The notes below the pieces were generated by a model, which was not told the DNA's origin, ran no database searches, and worked only from the letters and a program-made list of their open reading frames with translations. 64,000 nucleotides of DNA from Candidatus Poribacteria bacterium (GTDB lineage Bacteria > Poribacteria > WGA-4E > PCPOR2b). Each line of letters opens with the position of its first letter. Position 1 is the first letter of the stretch. The stretch is taken from positions 62,001 to 126,000 of the forward strand of contig JAPPKS010000021.1 in the NCBI GenBank assembly GCA_028819845.1. The letters run 5' to 3'. Of the stretch, positions 9,543 to 18,584 are shown one piece after another. The position numbers and the translations under genes are program-made.

Positions 9543-10367
9543 ATGATCATTGCGTTGCATGGTGTGTCCATAATGTACTGCAATTTAATCACTGATATCC
9601 GGGTTGCCTTCGAGACTAACCATAAGGCGTTAGAAATTGAAGTGGGCAAGCTTTTACGTTATTTGGACCAAGGATTTAAAGCTGAGGAATTACTCCCAAT
9701 CTTTCAGGCCAACGATGTCCGGCCTGTCATGATTAATTCAGTGCGAGACATTGACCGTGTGGATGGTCGAGAGCGCGGCCAACTGCTCACGGAAGTGGAG
9801 CGGCTCTGCATTGCCGCTGCAACCATCCAATGCCCGACCATTCAGATTGTGGCTTTCTGCCGCCTTGAAAGGAGGCCGTGGAGCGAGATATTGAAGCTGA
9901 CAGCTAGGAACGTCGCCGATATCGCAGATATTGGGAAGCAACACGGCGTGAGGTTTCAATTTGAACCCATCGCTTGGGCGCCAATTTACTCTCTGTCCCA
10001 GAGTTTGCAGGTTATTGAAGAGGCTGATCGGGATAACGTGGCGATGGTAATTGACTTTTGGCACCTCTACGCTGGAGGCGGTACGACGCCTGACGAGGTG
10101 GCAAAGTTGGATAGTGCAATGATTTACTCGGTTCATTTCTGCGATGGGGTGGCGCACAAAACAGGTACTCCATGGAATGAGGCGGAGCTTAGGGGATACC
10201 TGCCTGGTGATGGTGAAATTCCGATTGAGGAGTGGGTTAGTGCGGTCAAATCGACAGGGTTTGATGGGATATGGTCTTGTGAGCTTGTCAGCCCAAAGCA
10301 CTGGGAATGGGATCCGGTGGATGTCGCCCAAGAGTGCAGGTCGCGCATGGAACGTTACCTATCATAG
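9543..10367 (+). CDS. Sugar-phosphate isomerase/epimerase-like TIM-barrel protein
   Basis: This 274-residue protein of the xylose-isomerase-like / AP-endonuclease-2 TIM-barrel superfamily probably uses a divalent metal to interconvert sugars or related polyols. Supporting blocks are VRFQFEPIAW (metal-binding Glu strand), MVIDFWHLYAGGG, YSVHFCDGV and a C-terminal GDGEIPIEEW ... IWSCELVSP. These match the order of metal-binding strands in IolE/IolH-like members. The ATG abuts the stop of the preceding gene. It closes the PhyH cluster, suggesting the oxygenases act on a sugar- or polyol-linked metabolite, though that is inference. The specific substrate cannot be read from sequence. Confidence 0.8.
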   Translation: MIIALHGVSIMYCNLITDIRVAFETNHKALEIEVGKLLRYLDQGFKAEELLPIFQANDVRPVMINSVRDIDRVDGRERGQLLTEVERLCIAAATIQCPTIQIVAFCRLERRPWSEILKLTARNVADIADIGKQHGVRFQFEPIAWAPIYSLSQSLQVIEEADRDNVAMVIDFWHLYAGGGTTPDEVAKLDSAMIYSVHFCDGVAHKTGTPWNEAELRGYLPGDGEIPIEEWVSAVKSTGFDGIWSCELVSPKHWEWDPVDVAQECRSRMERYLS

Positions 10368-10577
10368 CTTAAAGATGACACTACTTTATCACTGTATGGA
10401 GTATTCTAACTTCCCTACGGGAAAACAGGAAAAAGGATACCAACTCAACCTGAAACAACAGAGAGGTACGAATACCTCGCCTCGGAGAAAAAGAGAGAAA
10501 CAGTTAGATTCTGTACCGGTCGGGTGAAAACTACTAGAATAACCTAATCTGAAAAATCGTATTTCGCGGGGGAAGAC

Positions 10578-11981
10578 ATGCCAGTCGTAATACCACGTCT
10601 AGTCGTTGAGGTGTTCCAACACCATGATTTCCAAGGTAGACAAGGGTTTGTAATCGAGCCGGTCCGGTCAACAGCAGAAATTGGGTTTCAAGATAACATC
10701 TCCTCTCTGAGAGTCTATAAAGGGCCCAATTTTGCATCAAGTCCAAATTATAAAGCCATCCTTCATGAACACGCCGATTTCAAAGGACGAAAGCTGCCGC
10801 TTGGGCCGGGGATTTATGCGAATTTGCATGAAATGGCTTACGACTTTGGAGATATCGTCTCCTCGATTAGTTTCGGGTCGGTTTTACAGACTGTTGGTCC
10901 CGAATGGGGAACGATTCCCCTGATTGTCGAGTGCTATGAGCATATAGATTTTCAGGGCCAGAAAATCACAGTGTTGCGTGATATTGTCCACTGGGAACAA
11001 GGTCTTCACGACGCAGTTTCTTCTGTTCGCATCTTCAAGGGCCCAGATTTTCCACCTAATGGCGCGGAGGTGATCCTCTACCAACATACGAACTTCGAAG
11101 GTGCTCAAGTACGAATCCAGATGGAACCTAAGGATTATAAAAAGGAAATTGAAAACCTCCACGTGCTGCCTCAGAATTTCGGAGATACAATTTCCTCAAT
11201 TAAGATTGAAGGCTGGTCTTCCTCCAGCGAATTTCCTGAGATAGTCTTTGAAGATGAATTCATCGGCAACCAGATGCGCCCGGAATGGAAATGGGAGGAT
11301 CCCCATGGCGGCGGTACGTGGTCAGAGAGCCAGGGATATCTAGAAATGCATGTTCAGCCCGGACAGGATTTATGGCACGGCAGTCCACCGGGACATGGCG
11401 GCAACATGGATGCCCCGCGTCTATTAATGGAGGTGTCTGGCGATTTTGCCATTGAGTGCCGGATTCGCGTAACCCCTGAGCAGAGAGAACACGGCGGGCT
11501 CATTGTATGGAAAGGGCCGCATGCCTTCGTTAGGTTAGAGAAAACTTCCGCTCCCCACGCGTTCAGAGGCGATGTTCGTTTTGAACGGCATATGAATAGA
11601 GTTTACTCCCTCGTTGGCCGCGGTACGGGATTGATAGGCGTGTCGGCGAGTCATAATCGAGGAAGGGCGCTCTTCCTTCGACTTGAACGCACAGGGAATC
11701 TCTTCTCTGGATTCGCTAGTTCTGATGGTACGAACTGGCAAAGCTGCGGAAAAACACATGTCGGCATGGGCGATCCGGTTCAGGTTGGTTTGCATGCGCT
11801 TTGTCCGGGCAATATTCCTCCTACACTCACGCGGTTCGAGTATTTTCGGGTATTCAAGCGGAAGAGTGAGGTGGCGCAGTACACATCACGTGTACCAACC
11901 GCGTGGCAACGACCAAGCGATGAGGAATTTCAGGACCAAGTGGAAGAAGATCGCCGACGCTCAATGCGTGATTTGTTTTAA
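10578..11981 (+). CDS. Beta/gamma-crystallin repeats fused to a concanavalin-like domain
   Basis: This is a 467-residue two-part protein. Residues ~8-215 contain four Greek-key motifs of the beta/gamma-crystallin fold, each starting with a line such as VFQHHDFQG, LHEHADFKG, CYEHIDFQG or LYQHTNFEG. Each motif ends in a Ca-binding-type segment: DNISS, DIVSS, DAVSS or DTISS. The first residue of the canonical N/D-N/D-x-x-S/T-S site is replaced by Gln, Gly or His in all four, so calcium affinity may be weak. Residues ~223-445 look like a DUF1349/concanavalin-A-like beta sandwich. No signal peptide is seen. A GGGGGAAG Shine-Dalgarno precedes the ATG. The function is unknown; carbohydrate or Ca binding is plausible. 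Confidence 0.75.
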   Translation: MPVVIPRLVVEVFQHHDFQGRQGFVIEPVRSTAEIGFQDNISSLRVYKGPNFASSPNYKAILHEHADFKGRKLPLGPGIYANLHEMAYDFGDIVSSISFGSVLQTVGPEWGTIPLIVECYEHIDFQGQKITVLRDIVHWEQGLHDAVSSVRIFKGPDFPPNGAEVILYQHTNFEGAQVRIQMEPKDYKKEIENLHVLPQNFGDTISSIKIEGWSSSSEFPEIVFEDEFIGNQMRPEWKWEDPHGGGTWSESQGYLEMHVQPGQDLWHGSPPGHGGNMDAPRLLMEVSGDFAIECRIRVTPEQREHGGLIVWKGPHAFVRLEKTSAPHAFRGDVRFERHMNRVYSLVGRGTGLIGVSASHNRGRALFLRLERTGNLFSGFASSDGTNWQSCGKTHVGMGDPVQVGLHALCPGNIPPTLTRFEYFRVFKRKSEVAQYTSRVPTAWQRPSDEEFQDQVEEDRRRSMRDLF

Positions 11982-12041
11982 CACTAAAAAAATCCCGTTG
12001 GGGCTAATTGTGTTCTGGTCCTATTTTAATATGTACCGAGG

Positions 12042-12770
12042 ATGCTTTTACAAGCAAGGCAAATCACGAAATGTTATGGTCATCGGAACATTTTAAACGG
12101 TGTGGATCTTGTCGTCCAACCGGGCGAAGTAGTTTCGATTTTTGGGCCAAACGGATCGGGCAAAACAACACTCGTCAAAATTCTCGCCACGTTAATCAAA
12201 CCCACCTCTGGCAGTCTACAGATTGGCGATGTAGATGCGCTTGCTGAACCCCAGCGCGTTCGTCAATCATTAGGACTGGTGCTCCACGAGCCGCTTGCCT
12301 ATCGCGAGTTAAGTCCGTATGAAAACCTAAAATTTTTCGGACGGATTTACGGTATTGATGATTTGGAAGGGCGAATCTCTGAAATCCTCGCCGATGTTGA
12401 ACTCACCGCCTTTGCCCACGAACCCGTCCGAATCTTCTCACGCGGAATGATGCAACGCTTTATGATTGCCAAAGCCCTTATCCATGATTCGAGTATCCTC
12501 CTTCTTGATGAGCCGTTTTCGGGACTCGATGCGGCGGCGAAAGAGATTGCGCTCAGGTTGATTGAGAAAGAGCGTGCACGTGGTAAAGGCGTTCTGCTCA
12601 CGACCCACGATACAGAACTGGGATATCTAGCCGGTTCGCGTTTCCTTTTTTTACTGAATGGGCAGATTGAATCTGTTGCTGTGAAGGGTGAAATTGGATT
12701 AGAAGCGTTGTCTCGCCGATATGGAAGTAAGATAAAAAACAGCGGCCGGCAGCCAGTGAACCGTGGGTAG
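12042..12770 (+). CDS. ABC transporter ATP-binding protein (CcmA / ABC-2 type), orphan
   Basis: This is a 242-residue ATPase subunit of an ABC exporter. It has the Walker A motif GPNGSGKTT (35-43), the signature FSRGMMQR in place of LSGGQ, Walker B ILLLDEPF and the H-loop TTHD. The FSRGM form is typical of ABC-2 exporters and of CcmA-like heme-export ATPases, but the subtype is only a guess. No permease gene lies on either side: the next gene is convergent on the minus strand. The ATPase must therefore pair with a permease elsewhere, or be a stranded remnant. The last 15 residues (SKIKNSGRQPVNRG) run into low-complexity intergenic-like sequence. Confidence 0.88.
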   Translation: MLLQARQITKCYGHRNILNGVDLVVQPGEVVSIFGPNGSGKTTLVKILATLIKPTSGSLQIGDVDALAEPQRVRQSLGLVLHEPLAYRELSPYENLKFFGRIYGIDDLEGRISEILADVELTAFAHEPVRIFSRGMMQRFMIAKALIHDSSILLLDEPFSGLDAAAKEIALRLIEKERARGKGVLLTTHDTELGYLAGSRFLFLLNGQIESVAVKGEIGLEALSRRYGSKIKNSGRQPVNRG

Positions 12771-12857
12771 CAAGAAACACATTTAACTGGCAATTGAGCA
12801 CTCGCCACTGCTCGTTGTTTTTAATTTCGGAAATGATATTGGAAGGGTGGTTGTTGG

Positions 12858-13433
12858 CTAGGGATTGGATTTTGGAAACTGAGGGTGTGAACGAAGCGTA
12901 TCGAACGCCCTTTCTTCTTGCGCGTACTTTATTATTTGTTTGTCCAGCTCAATTGCACTTTTCAGGGAATCAATCGCTTTTGCAGGGTCGTCGGCTAGCG
13001 CGTAAGCACAAGCCAAGTTGTAGTGGGCGAAGGGAGAGCGAGGGGCAATCCGGATGGCCTGCTGACACGCCTCGAGTGCTCGGCGAGGCAAATTCTGCTT
13101 CAGGTAAGCCGTTGCTAGATTGATATAAACTTCCACTGAATCCGGTTTGATTTCGAGGGCATGCTTGAAAGCTGCGATCGCTTCATCATATTGTGCCTTA
13201 CTCAGATAGGCTTGACCGAGGTTGTTATATAGGGAAGGGGCTTTGGAAAAAAAGAGAGTACGCTTTTTATGCTTGATGGCGATAGTATAAGCATTGATTG
13301 CTTGGTCAAATTCGCCGCTCTTCAGATGAAAAAAGGCTTTGCGCGACTGATCGTTAAACTGAATTTGATGGTGCCAGATCCAGATGAATCCAATCGTCAC
13401 AATTAGGCAGAACGCCATGATTAGCTTTTTCAT
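12858..13433 (-). CDS. Membrane-anchored TPR protein
   Basis: This 191-residue protein has one N-terminal membrane segment (LIMAFCLIVTIGFIWIW, residues 4-20). About four tetratricopeptide repeats follow over residues 30-165, for example LYNNLGQAYLSKAQYDEAIAA and YINLATAYLKQNLPRRALEA. It probably sits on the outer face of the inner membrane or is secreted, acting as a protein-binding scaffold. It is convergent with the ABC ATPase and divergent from the Gfo/Idh/MocA gene. No partner is indicated by the neighbours. Confidence 0.8.
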   Translation of the reverse strand: MKKLIMAFCLIVTIGFIWIWHHQIQFNDQSRKAFFHLKSGEFDQAINAYTIAIKHKKRTLFFSKAPSLYNNLGQAYLSKAQYDEAIAAFKHALEIKPDSVEVYINLATAYLKQNLPRRALEACQQAIRIAPRSPFAHYNLACAYALADDPAKAIDSLKSAIELDKQIIKYAQEERAFDTLRSHPQFPKSNP

Positions 13434-13528
13434 GATGACTAATCCTGCGCATCTCCAATCAATTTACTATATGAAATGAAGTTTTTCGTAAAATCTTGAG
13501 AGTTACTTGCTTCAAGGCGGTCATTGAC

Positions 13529-14584
13529 ATGAAAACTTATGGTTTCGGAATTATCGGCTGCGGCATGATTGCGGATGTCCACGCGGCGGCAATCGCAGAG
13601 CTAGACCTTGGGCAATTAGCCGCCGTCAGTTCCCAACATTCCGAAAACGTTAGGCGGTTAGCAGATAGATATCATGTGGACGGCTATTCGGACTACCGTG
13701 AGATGCTCAAACGCGATGACCTCGACATCGTCTGTGTATGCACGCCTAGCGGTGTCCATCTGGAGGCGGCAGTCGCGGCTACGGAAGCCGGCAAACATGT
13801 CATTGTTGAAAAGCCGTTGGAAATCACATTGGATCGGTGCGATCAAATCATCCAAGCTTGTGACGAAGCCGGGGTGCGTTTATGTGCAATCTTTAACTCG
13901 AGATTTGTCGAAGCGAGTCGGTTGTTAAAGGAGGCAATCCATTCCGGCCGTTTCGGGACACTTACTTTGGGCGACGCTTACGTTAAGTGGAACCGTTCGC
14001 AAGCATATTACGACAGCGGCGGATGGCGAGGCACGTGGAAACTTGACGGCGGCGGCTCACTCATGAATCAGTCCATTCATGCCATCGATCTCCTCCAATA
14101 CTTCATGGGGCCTGTCAAAGCGGTACAGGCATTCACGAGTACATTGGCGCATGAGCGAATCGAGGTCGAGGATGTTGCTGTTGCTGCTCTACGTTTTGAA
14201 AACGGCGCCTTGGGAATCATTGAGGGTTCAACCGCTGTATACCCAGGGTTCTTGAAACGTATTGAGATTTCCGGCAGCCGCGGCACGGTCATTTTGGAAG
14301 AAGAAGATATTACAACTTGGGAGTTCCATCCGGAGTTGCCGGAAGATGCCGAGATACGCCGCAAATATGCGGTGAGACAATCAGGAGGAGGCGGTGCGGC
14401 TGATCCGCGAGAAATTAAGCATGCTAACCATCAACGGCAAATGTCAGATTTTATCCACAGTATCAATTCCGATACGCCTCATCTTGTTGATGGGCGCGAG
14501 GGGCGAAAAGCAGTTGAGATTATCCTTGCCATCTATAAATCCAGCCGCGAAGGGCGGATTGTCCACTTGCCGTTGGAACAATAA
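13529..14584 (+). CDS. Gfo/Idh/MocA family oxidoreductase
   Basis: This is a 351-residue NAD(P)-dependent sugar or inositol dehydrogenase-type enzyme. The N-terminal Rossmann motif is GIIGCGMIADVHA, and the family's catalytic-lysine motif is EKPLEI. The C-terminal half has the open alpha/beta fold pattern with GGGSLMNQSIHAIDLL, containing the conserved His-x-x-Asp. I place the start at the ATG at 13529; an in-frame TTG at 13496 would add eleven residues without family support. It lies opposite a zinc-type dehydrogenase at 14738 and may serve the same carbohydrate catabolism. The substrate is unknown. Confidence 0.9.
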   Translation: MKTYGFGIIGCGMIADVHAAAIAELDLGQLAAVSSQHSENVRRLADRYHVDGYSDYREMLKRDDLDIVCVCTPSGVHLEAAVAATEAGKHVIVEKPLEITLDRCDQIIQACDEAGVRLCAIFNSRFVEASRLLKEAIHSGRFGTLTLGDAYVKWNRSQAYYDSGGWRGTWKLDGGGSLMNQSIHAIDLLQYFMGPVKAVQAFTSTLAHERIEVEDVAVAALRFENGALGIIEGSTAVYPGFLKRIEISGSRGTVILEEEDITTWEFHPELPEDAEIRRKYAVRQSGGGGAADPREIKHANHQRQMSDFIHSINSDTPHLVDGREGRKAVEIILAIYKSSREGRIVHLPLEQ

Positions 14585-14737
14585 ACGCAAATTTAGACCT
14601 GACGATTTGCATGATGCGGGTTAAAATGCAATTTCAGCAATCAGCCTATTTCTTCTTCCGGCCGCTTTCAGGTTGTAATTTCTTCCATCCTCCTGCTTCC
14701 GCACGACTCTTCCTCCCATCTAGGCATATCGGTTGGG

Positions 14738-15718
14738 TTAATTATATTCAAGGGTAATCTTGATTGCGCCATCTTTTTTATAAAGGGACAACTCAAACGC
14801 CCGCTGTACTTCAGTGAACGGTAGATTATGAGTGATGATTGGCGACACATCAATACGTCCTTGCGAGATCATATCCATCGCCAGCGGGAAATCGTTCTGG
14901 ACATCTGGCCCAACCGATGCAATGAAACGCACGTTTTTGTGGAAAAAGCCGCCAAAATGGAAATCGTACACATCGTCATCAGGCACACCAAACGCAAGGA
15001 CTGTCCCGCCTGGCTTCACGAGATTTAGGCAGTCATTGATTGTCTCCGTCTGGTGTCCCACCGCTTCAACCACAAGATCTGCCATCTTGCCATGTGTCAG
15101 CTCGGCAACACGGGCAACCGCGTCTTCTTTGCTTGCGTTGATTATGTGCGTGGCGCGCATCTGTTTTGAGACCGCTAGACGATAATCCAACAAATCTGTC
15201 GCAATAATCGTCTTCGCACCGAGATTACTCAACATATGCGCCATGAGCAAACCCATTGGCCCTTGACCTACAATCACGACGTGCTGATGCAGTAAATTGC
15301 CTAACTTCCGACATGCCCAGATGACGGTGCCTAACGGTTGTGACATCAAAATACAATCGCCGCGATTGAATTTTTGCAGCGAGACGGTGACATCTTCATG
15401 CGACAAAAAGTAATCTGAGAGTCCGCGCATCTCGTTCGGAAGCGCAAGCACAGCGTCACCCTCCTTGAAGCGATCGGATTTACTTGCAGCAATCGTTCCG
15501 ATGCACTCATGGATGGACAGCCCCGGCGTAAATGGATAATCGGCCGCCGGGTGTTCCATCGCAAAATACGGCATATCCGTTCCGCAGACTGCGCTGAGAC
15601 GGGCTTTAATAAGCACTGCGCCTTTAGGTTCCGAGGAAATATCGGGTACGCCTATGTCAATGACTTCAAATTGACGCGGCGCAACTATTTGAGCAGCTTT
15701 CAAATAACCTCCCGTCAC
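14738..15718 (-). CDS. Zinc-dependent alcohol/polyol dehydrogenase-like (MDR family)
   Basis: This is a 326-residue medium-chain dehydrogenase/reductase. The catalytic zinc ligands are probably Cys45 (SAVCGTD) with His70-Glu71 (GLSIHECIG). The NAD-binding fold follows with VIVGQGPMGLLMAHML. The lobe that carries the four structural-zinc cysteines in classical alcohol dehydrogenases is absent, as in shorter MDR enzymes, and the protein is correspondingly short. It is convergent with the Gfo/Idh/MocA gene, a pairing common in sugar or polyol catabolism. The substrate is not predictable from sequence. Confidence 0.85.
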   Translation of the reverse strand: MTGGYLKAAQIVAPRQFEVIDIGVPDISSEPKGAVLIKARLSAVCGTDMPYFAMEHPAADYPFTPGLSIHECIGTIAASKSDRFKEGDAVLALPNEMRGLSDYFLSHEDVTVSLQKFNRGDCILMSQPLGTVIWACRKLGNLLHQHVVIVGQGPMGLLMAHMLSNLGAKTIIATDLLDYRLAVSKQMRATHIINASKEDAVARVAELTHGKMADLVVEAVGHQTETINDCLNLVKPGGTVLAFGVPDDDVYDFHFGGFFHKNVRFIASVGPDVQNDFPLAMDMISQGRIDVSPIITHNLPFTEVQRAFELSLYKKDGAIKITLEYN

Positions 15719-15857
15719 TAGCAGTAGATATTATCGGCGAACAATACTCGTTCTCCGCTTACATCATTTGCACAAGGACGCACACTTCATAGATTATACC
15801 ACGAATTCCCAAATTCGAATAGTTGAAAACTGATTGATTTATTGCTCTACGATTCAG

Positions 15858-16811
15858 TTAAACTTGAAAGGTGACCTCCGCGACCGCCCGACGAAACTCA
15901 TCAATTCCGTTTTCCGATGCCTGAATCAACCGGTCAGGCAGGGGATTGTCGTGGAGTTTTAAAATTTGCAAGTTTGGGAGGTCTGCAAGCGCTTTAGGTA
16001 AGGAAGTTAACTGATTGTTACTCAACGCCAACTCCCGTAATTCGGTAAGTTGCCCAATTTCTCGTGGAATATTAGCGAGACGGTTTGACTCTACGTATAG
16101 ATACTGCAGCTTGGAAAAATTACCTATACACGGCGGCAGCGACTGGATCTGATTGTCTTCTATCGCCAGTGTCTCGAGGTTACGGAGCTTACTCATCTCG
16201 TTGGGCAACCTGCCTAATCGGTTCCCGCCAAGATACAGTTCTTCCATAGCGGAGAGCTGACCTATTGTTTTGGGTAACGCCGAAAACTGGTGGCCTTGCA
16301 GCGTTAACACGCGGAGATTGGTCAATCCGCTCAAATCGTCCGGTAACTTACTAAACTGGTTATTGTCCATCTCAGCGACTTCAAGGCGGTTTAAATTCCC
16401 AAAGCTGGCGGGCAATTCCTGGAGTTGCGTGCGCTGGAAAATAACCGTCCGTAATGCACTAAGACGGCAGAAGTCCGCCGGCAATTCAGTCATTTGGCCG
16501 CCAATAACTTCCAGATGCCTCAAGCGTGACAGGGAAACAATCTGGTTTGGCAACTGTTTGAGTTGGTCACTCTCTACATAAAGACTTTCCAGGTGCTTCA
16601 ATCTTCCGATTTCCTCTGAGATGTTCTCAAGATTGTTCCACCACAGCGAGAGATCTTTCAACTGAGTCAGTGTCCACACCTCACTGGGGAGTTCTTTTGA
16701 CCCAACGGGATTTTTCAGGTTGAGCGACGCTGCCCCGTCTTCGCGGCAGGCGGCGATATCGCGTAGCGCTCGACGTTGGTAATATTCGGATTCGTGCGCA
16801 TCGGAAGTCAT
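15858..16811 (-). other. Possible separately translated LRR protein (internal start)
   Basis: Inside the sigma-LRR gene an ATG at 16809-16811 follows AGGAGG (16818-16823) with a six-base spacer, a far better ribosome site than that of the full-length start. Initiation here would give a 317-residue LRR protein without the sigma domain. The AGGAGG is read in the long frame as Arg-Arg within GluArgArgLys. The paralogue at 17475 has the same arrangement at the same codon (Met189). Confidence 0.5.
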
Positions 16812-17375
16812 AATCTTCCTCCTTTCGATTCTCATCTGCCTCAATCCGAGGCGATTCCTAACAAAACTACGGGTGTGTGAAAGCCATCGCTTGATTGTTC
16901 CTTCCGGCTTTCCCAACCGTACCGCAATTTGTCTTATGGTTAAACCTTCGAGATAGAATAGGTGAGCGGCTTCGACATAATTTGGAGGCGCTTCGGACAA
17001 AGTATGGAGTACGGTATTGAGCAGGTCGGTCTGGAAGCTATGGTGTTGACTTCGTCTATTGATGATGGGTTCAAGATCACTATTCGCCATGGGCGCCTCT
17101 CGACGCTGGGCTGACCGAAAGAAATCATGGCATCGGTTTCGTGCGATTTGCATGACCCATGCAGTCCACCTGTCCGGGTTCCGAAGCCCCTTTAAACCCT
17201 GCCACACATCCAAGAGTACTTCTTGTAAGATATCCTCGGCAGATGCGGGGTCAGAGATTTTGGATTTGACAAGCTTCACCAGCGGCGTCTCAACGCGTTT
17301 TATCAGGATCGAGAAAGCTTGGCTGTCACCGTCAATACTCTGTTTAATCAGTTCTCTGTCTGAGATACAACTCAT
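15858..17375 (-). CDS. ECF sigma factor fused to leucine-rich repeats
   Basis: This 505-residue protein joins an ECF-type sigma factor (~1-185) to leucine-rich repeats (~215-480). The sigma-2 region carries DILQEVLLDVWQGL and ARNRCHDFFRSAQRR. The sigma-4 helix-turn-helix carries LEGLTIRQIAVRLGKPEGTIKRW. About eleven repeats follow the L-x-x-LP-x-x-I-x-x-L pattern, for example LKQLPNQIVSLSRL and LGRLPNEMSKLRNL. I start at the ATG at 17375, matching the paralogue's MSQIPDRELI; an in-frame start at 17435 would add 20 residues with no counterpart. It lies 99 bases downstream of the paralogue, so the two are probably one transcript. No anti-sigma gene is nearby; the repeats may do the sensing. An internal start at 16811 could release the LRR part alone. 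Confidence 0.88.
   Translation of the reverse strand: MSCISDRELIKQSIDGDSQAFSILIKRVETPLVKLVKSKISDPASAEDILQEVLLDVWQGLKGLRNPDRWTAWVMQIARNRCHDFFRSAQRREAPMANSDLEPIINRRSQHHSFQTDLLNTVLHTLSEAPPNYVEAAHLFYLEGLTIRQIAVRLGKPEGTIKRWLSHTRSFVRNRLGLRQMRIERRKIMTSDAHESEYYQRRALRDIAACREDGAASLNLKNPVGSKELPSEVWTLTQLKDLSLWWNNLENISEEIGRLKHLESLYVESDQLKQLPNQIVSLSRLRHLEVIGGQMTELPADFCRLSALRTVIFQRTQLQELPASFGNLNRLEVAEMDNNQFSKLPDDLSGLTNLRVLTLQGHQFSALPKTIGQLSAMEELYLGGNRLGRLPNEMSKLRNLETLAIEDNQIQSLPPCIGNFSKLQYLYVESNRLANIPREIGQLTELRELALSNNQLTSLPKALADLPNLQILKLHDNPLPDRLIQASENGIDEFRRAVAEVTFQV
16809..16823 (-). promoter_or_regulatory. Strong internal ribosome binding site in ECF-LRR gene
   Basis: The minus-strand sequence is AGGAGG, six bases (AAGATT), then ATG. 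It matches the anti-Shine-Dalgarno consensus fully and lies exactly at the junction between the sigma and LRR domains. Confidence 0.65.
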
Positions 17376-17474
17376 TATGAGGTTGATTTTCCGTGCAAAA
17401 CAGTTTTCCAAAAAGCGGGTGTGCCCAATTGTCAAATCTCGGCTGGACTCCGGGCAGGCGTGAAGTTGACCATG

Positions 17475-18584
17475 TTAGGAGTACGGTGCGACATCCCACA
17501 GCAGGATAGTGCTGTCAAAACCGCCGCTTGCAAGCAGACGGCCATCGGGGGAAAAGGCGAGAGATTCAACTTGGCTATTATGTCCTGAAAATTCAGCAAT
17601 GAGGTTCCCAGATTCTACATCCCACAGCCTAATGGTTTGCTCCGGCAAAGTTCCGCCGGTGGCGAGGCGGGAGCCGTCCGGCGTAAACGCAATATACGAA
17701 ACCTTTCTGACATCGAGAGCCGCTATATTTTGCCATGTCCCTGTATGCCATAGATTAACATGTTCATTTGAAACGGCTGCGACGTGATGTCCATCAGGTG
17801 AAAACGCAACCGCTCTAACCTGGGACGGGTTTTCGAGCGTGGCAATATTTTTGCCCGTGGCGACCTCCCAAACTCGGGCGGTTTTGTCAATATGGTTCTC
17901 ATCAGGGGTAAAAAAATGTGATTTACCCTCTTTCATTATAAACACAAGTTCACCGTCTGTGTTTCTAGCTACACTCTCTGGATGTTCTATCCAATTGTCC
18001 GCTCCTCCACTTACTAGGAATTTTCCATCGGACGAGAACGCAAGCACATAGATTTCGCCTGTATGACCTTTCAGAGATCGATAGACAGTTTGGGTTTCCA
18101 CATTCCAGAGTGTGACTGTTCTATCCCAGCCGCCAGTTGCCATGTGTTGGCCATCCGGTGATACCGCAGCGGCAAATACAGGTTGTTCCGGCGTGAAGTC
18201 CGCGATAGCCCCCTCATTCCACAATCTGACTGTTTCTTGCCCGCCGGTTGTAAAAAAACTGATAACCAGAAAGCTCCCATCGGATGAGCAGGTTACAGTT
18301 TCCCCTCGGCATAAATTAACATGCAAACTATGCCCTGTCACCTGCTCGAATGTCCGGATTTTTTTCCCGTTTTCAATATCCCACAGCGTCAGGGAGTAAT
18401 CTGTGTCGAGACCGGCGAGGTGTTTCCCATTGCGTGAAAAAGCGGCAATCCAACGGTTAATCTCTTGAGAGTGTTGAACTGGTTGATCCTTTCCGTATTT
18501 GCCGAACCGGGCGACGGCGCCGGGCGGTAAACAGAGGGTGTTCTGTTGAGGGTAGTTGCCGGTTAAAGGGCTAGCGGAAGTCAT
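17475..18584 (-). other. Possible separately translated WD40 protein (internal start)
   Basis: An ATG at 18582-18584 preceded by AGGAGG (18591-18596) with a six-base spacer lies at codon 189 of the fusion gene. Initiation there would give a 369-residue stand-alone propeller. Position and spacing match the LRR paralogue. Confidence 0.5.
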
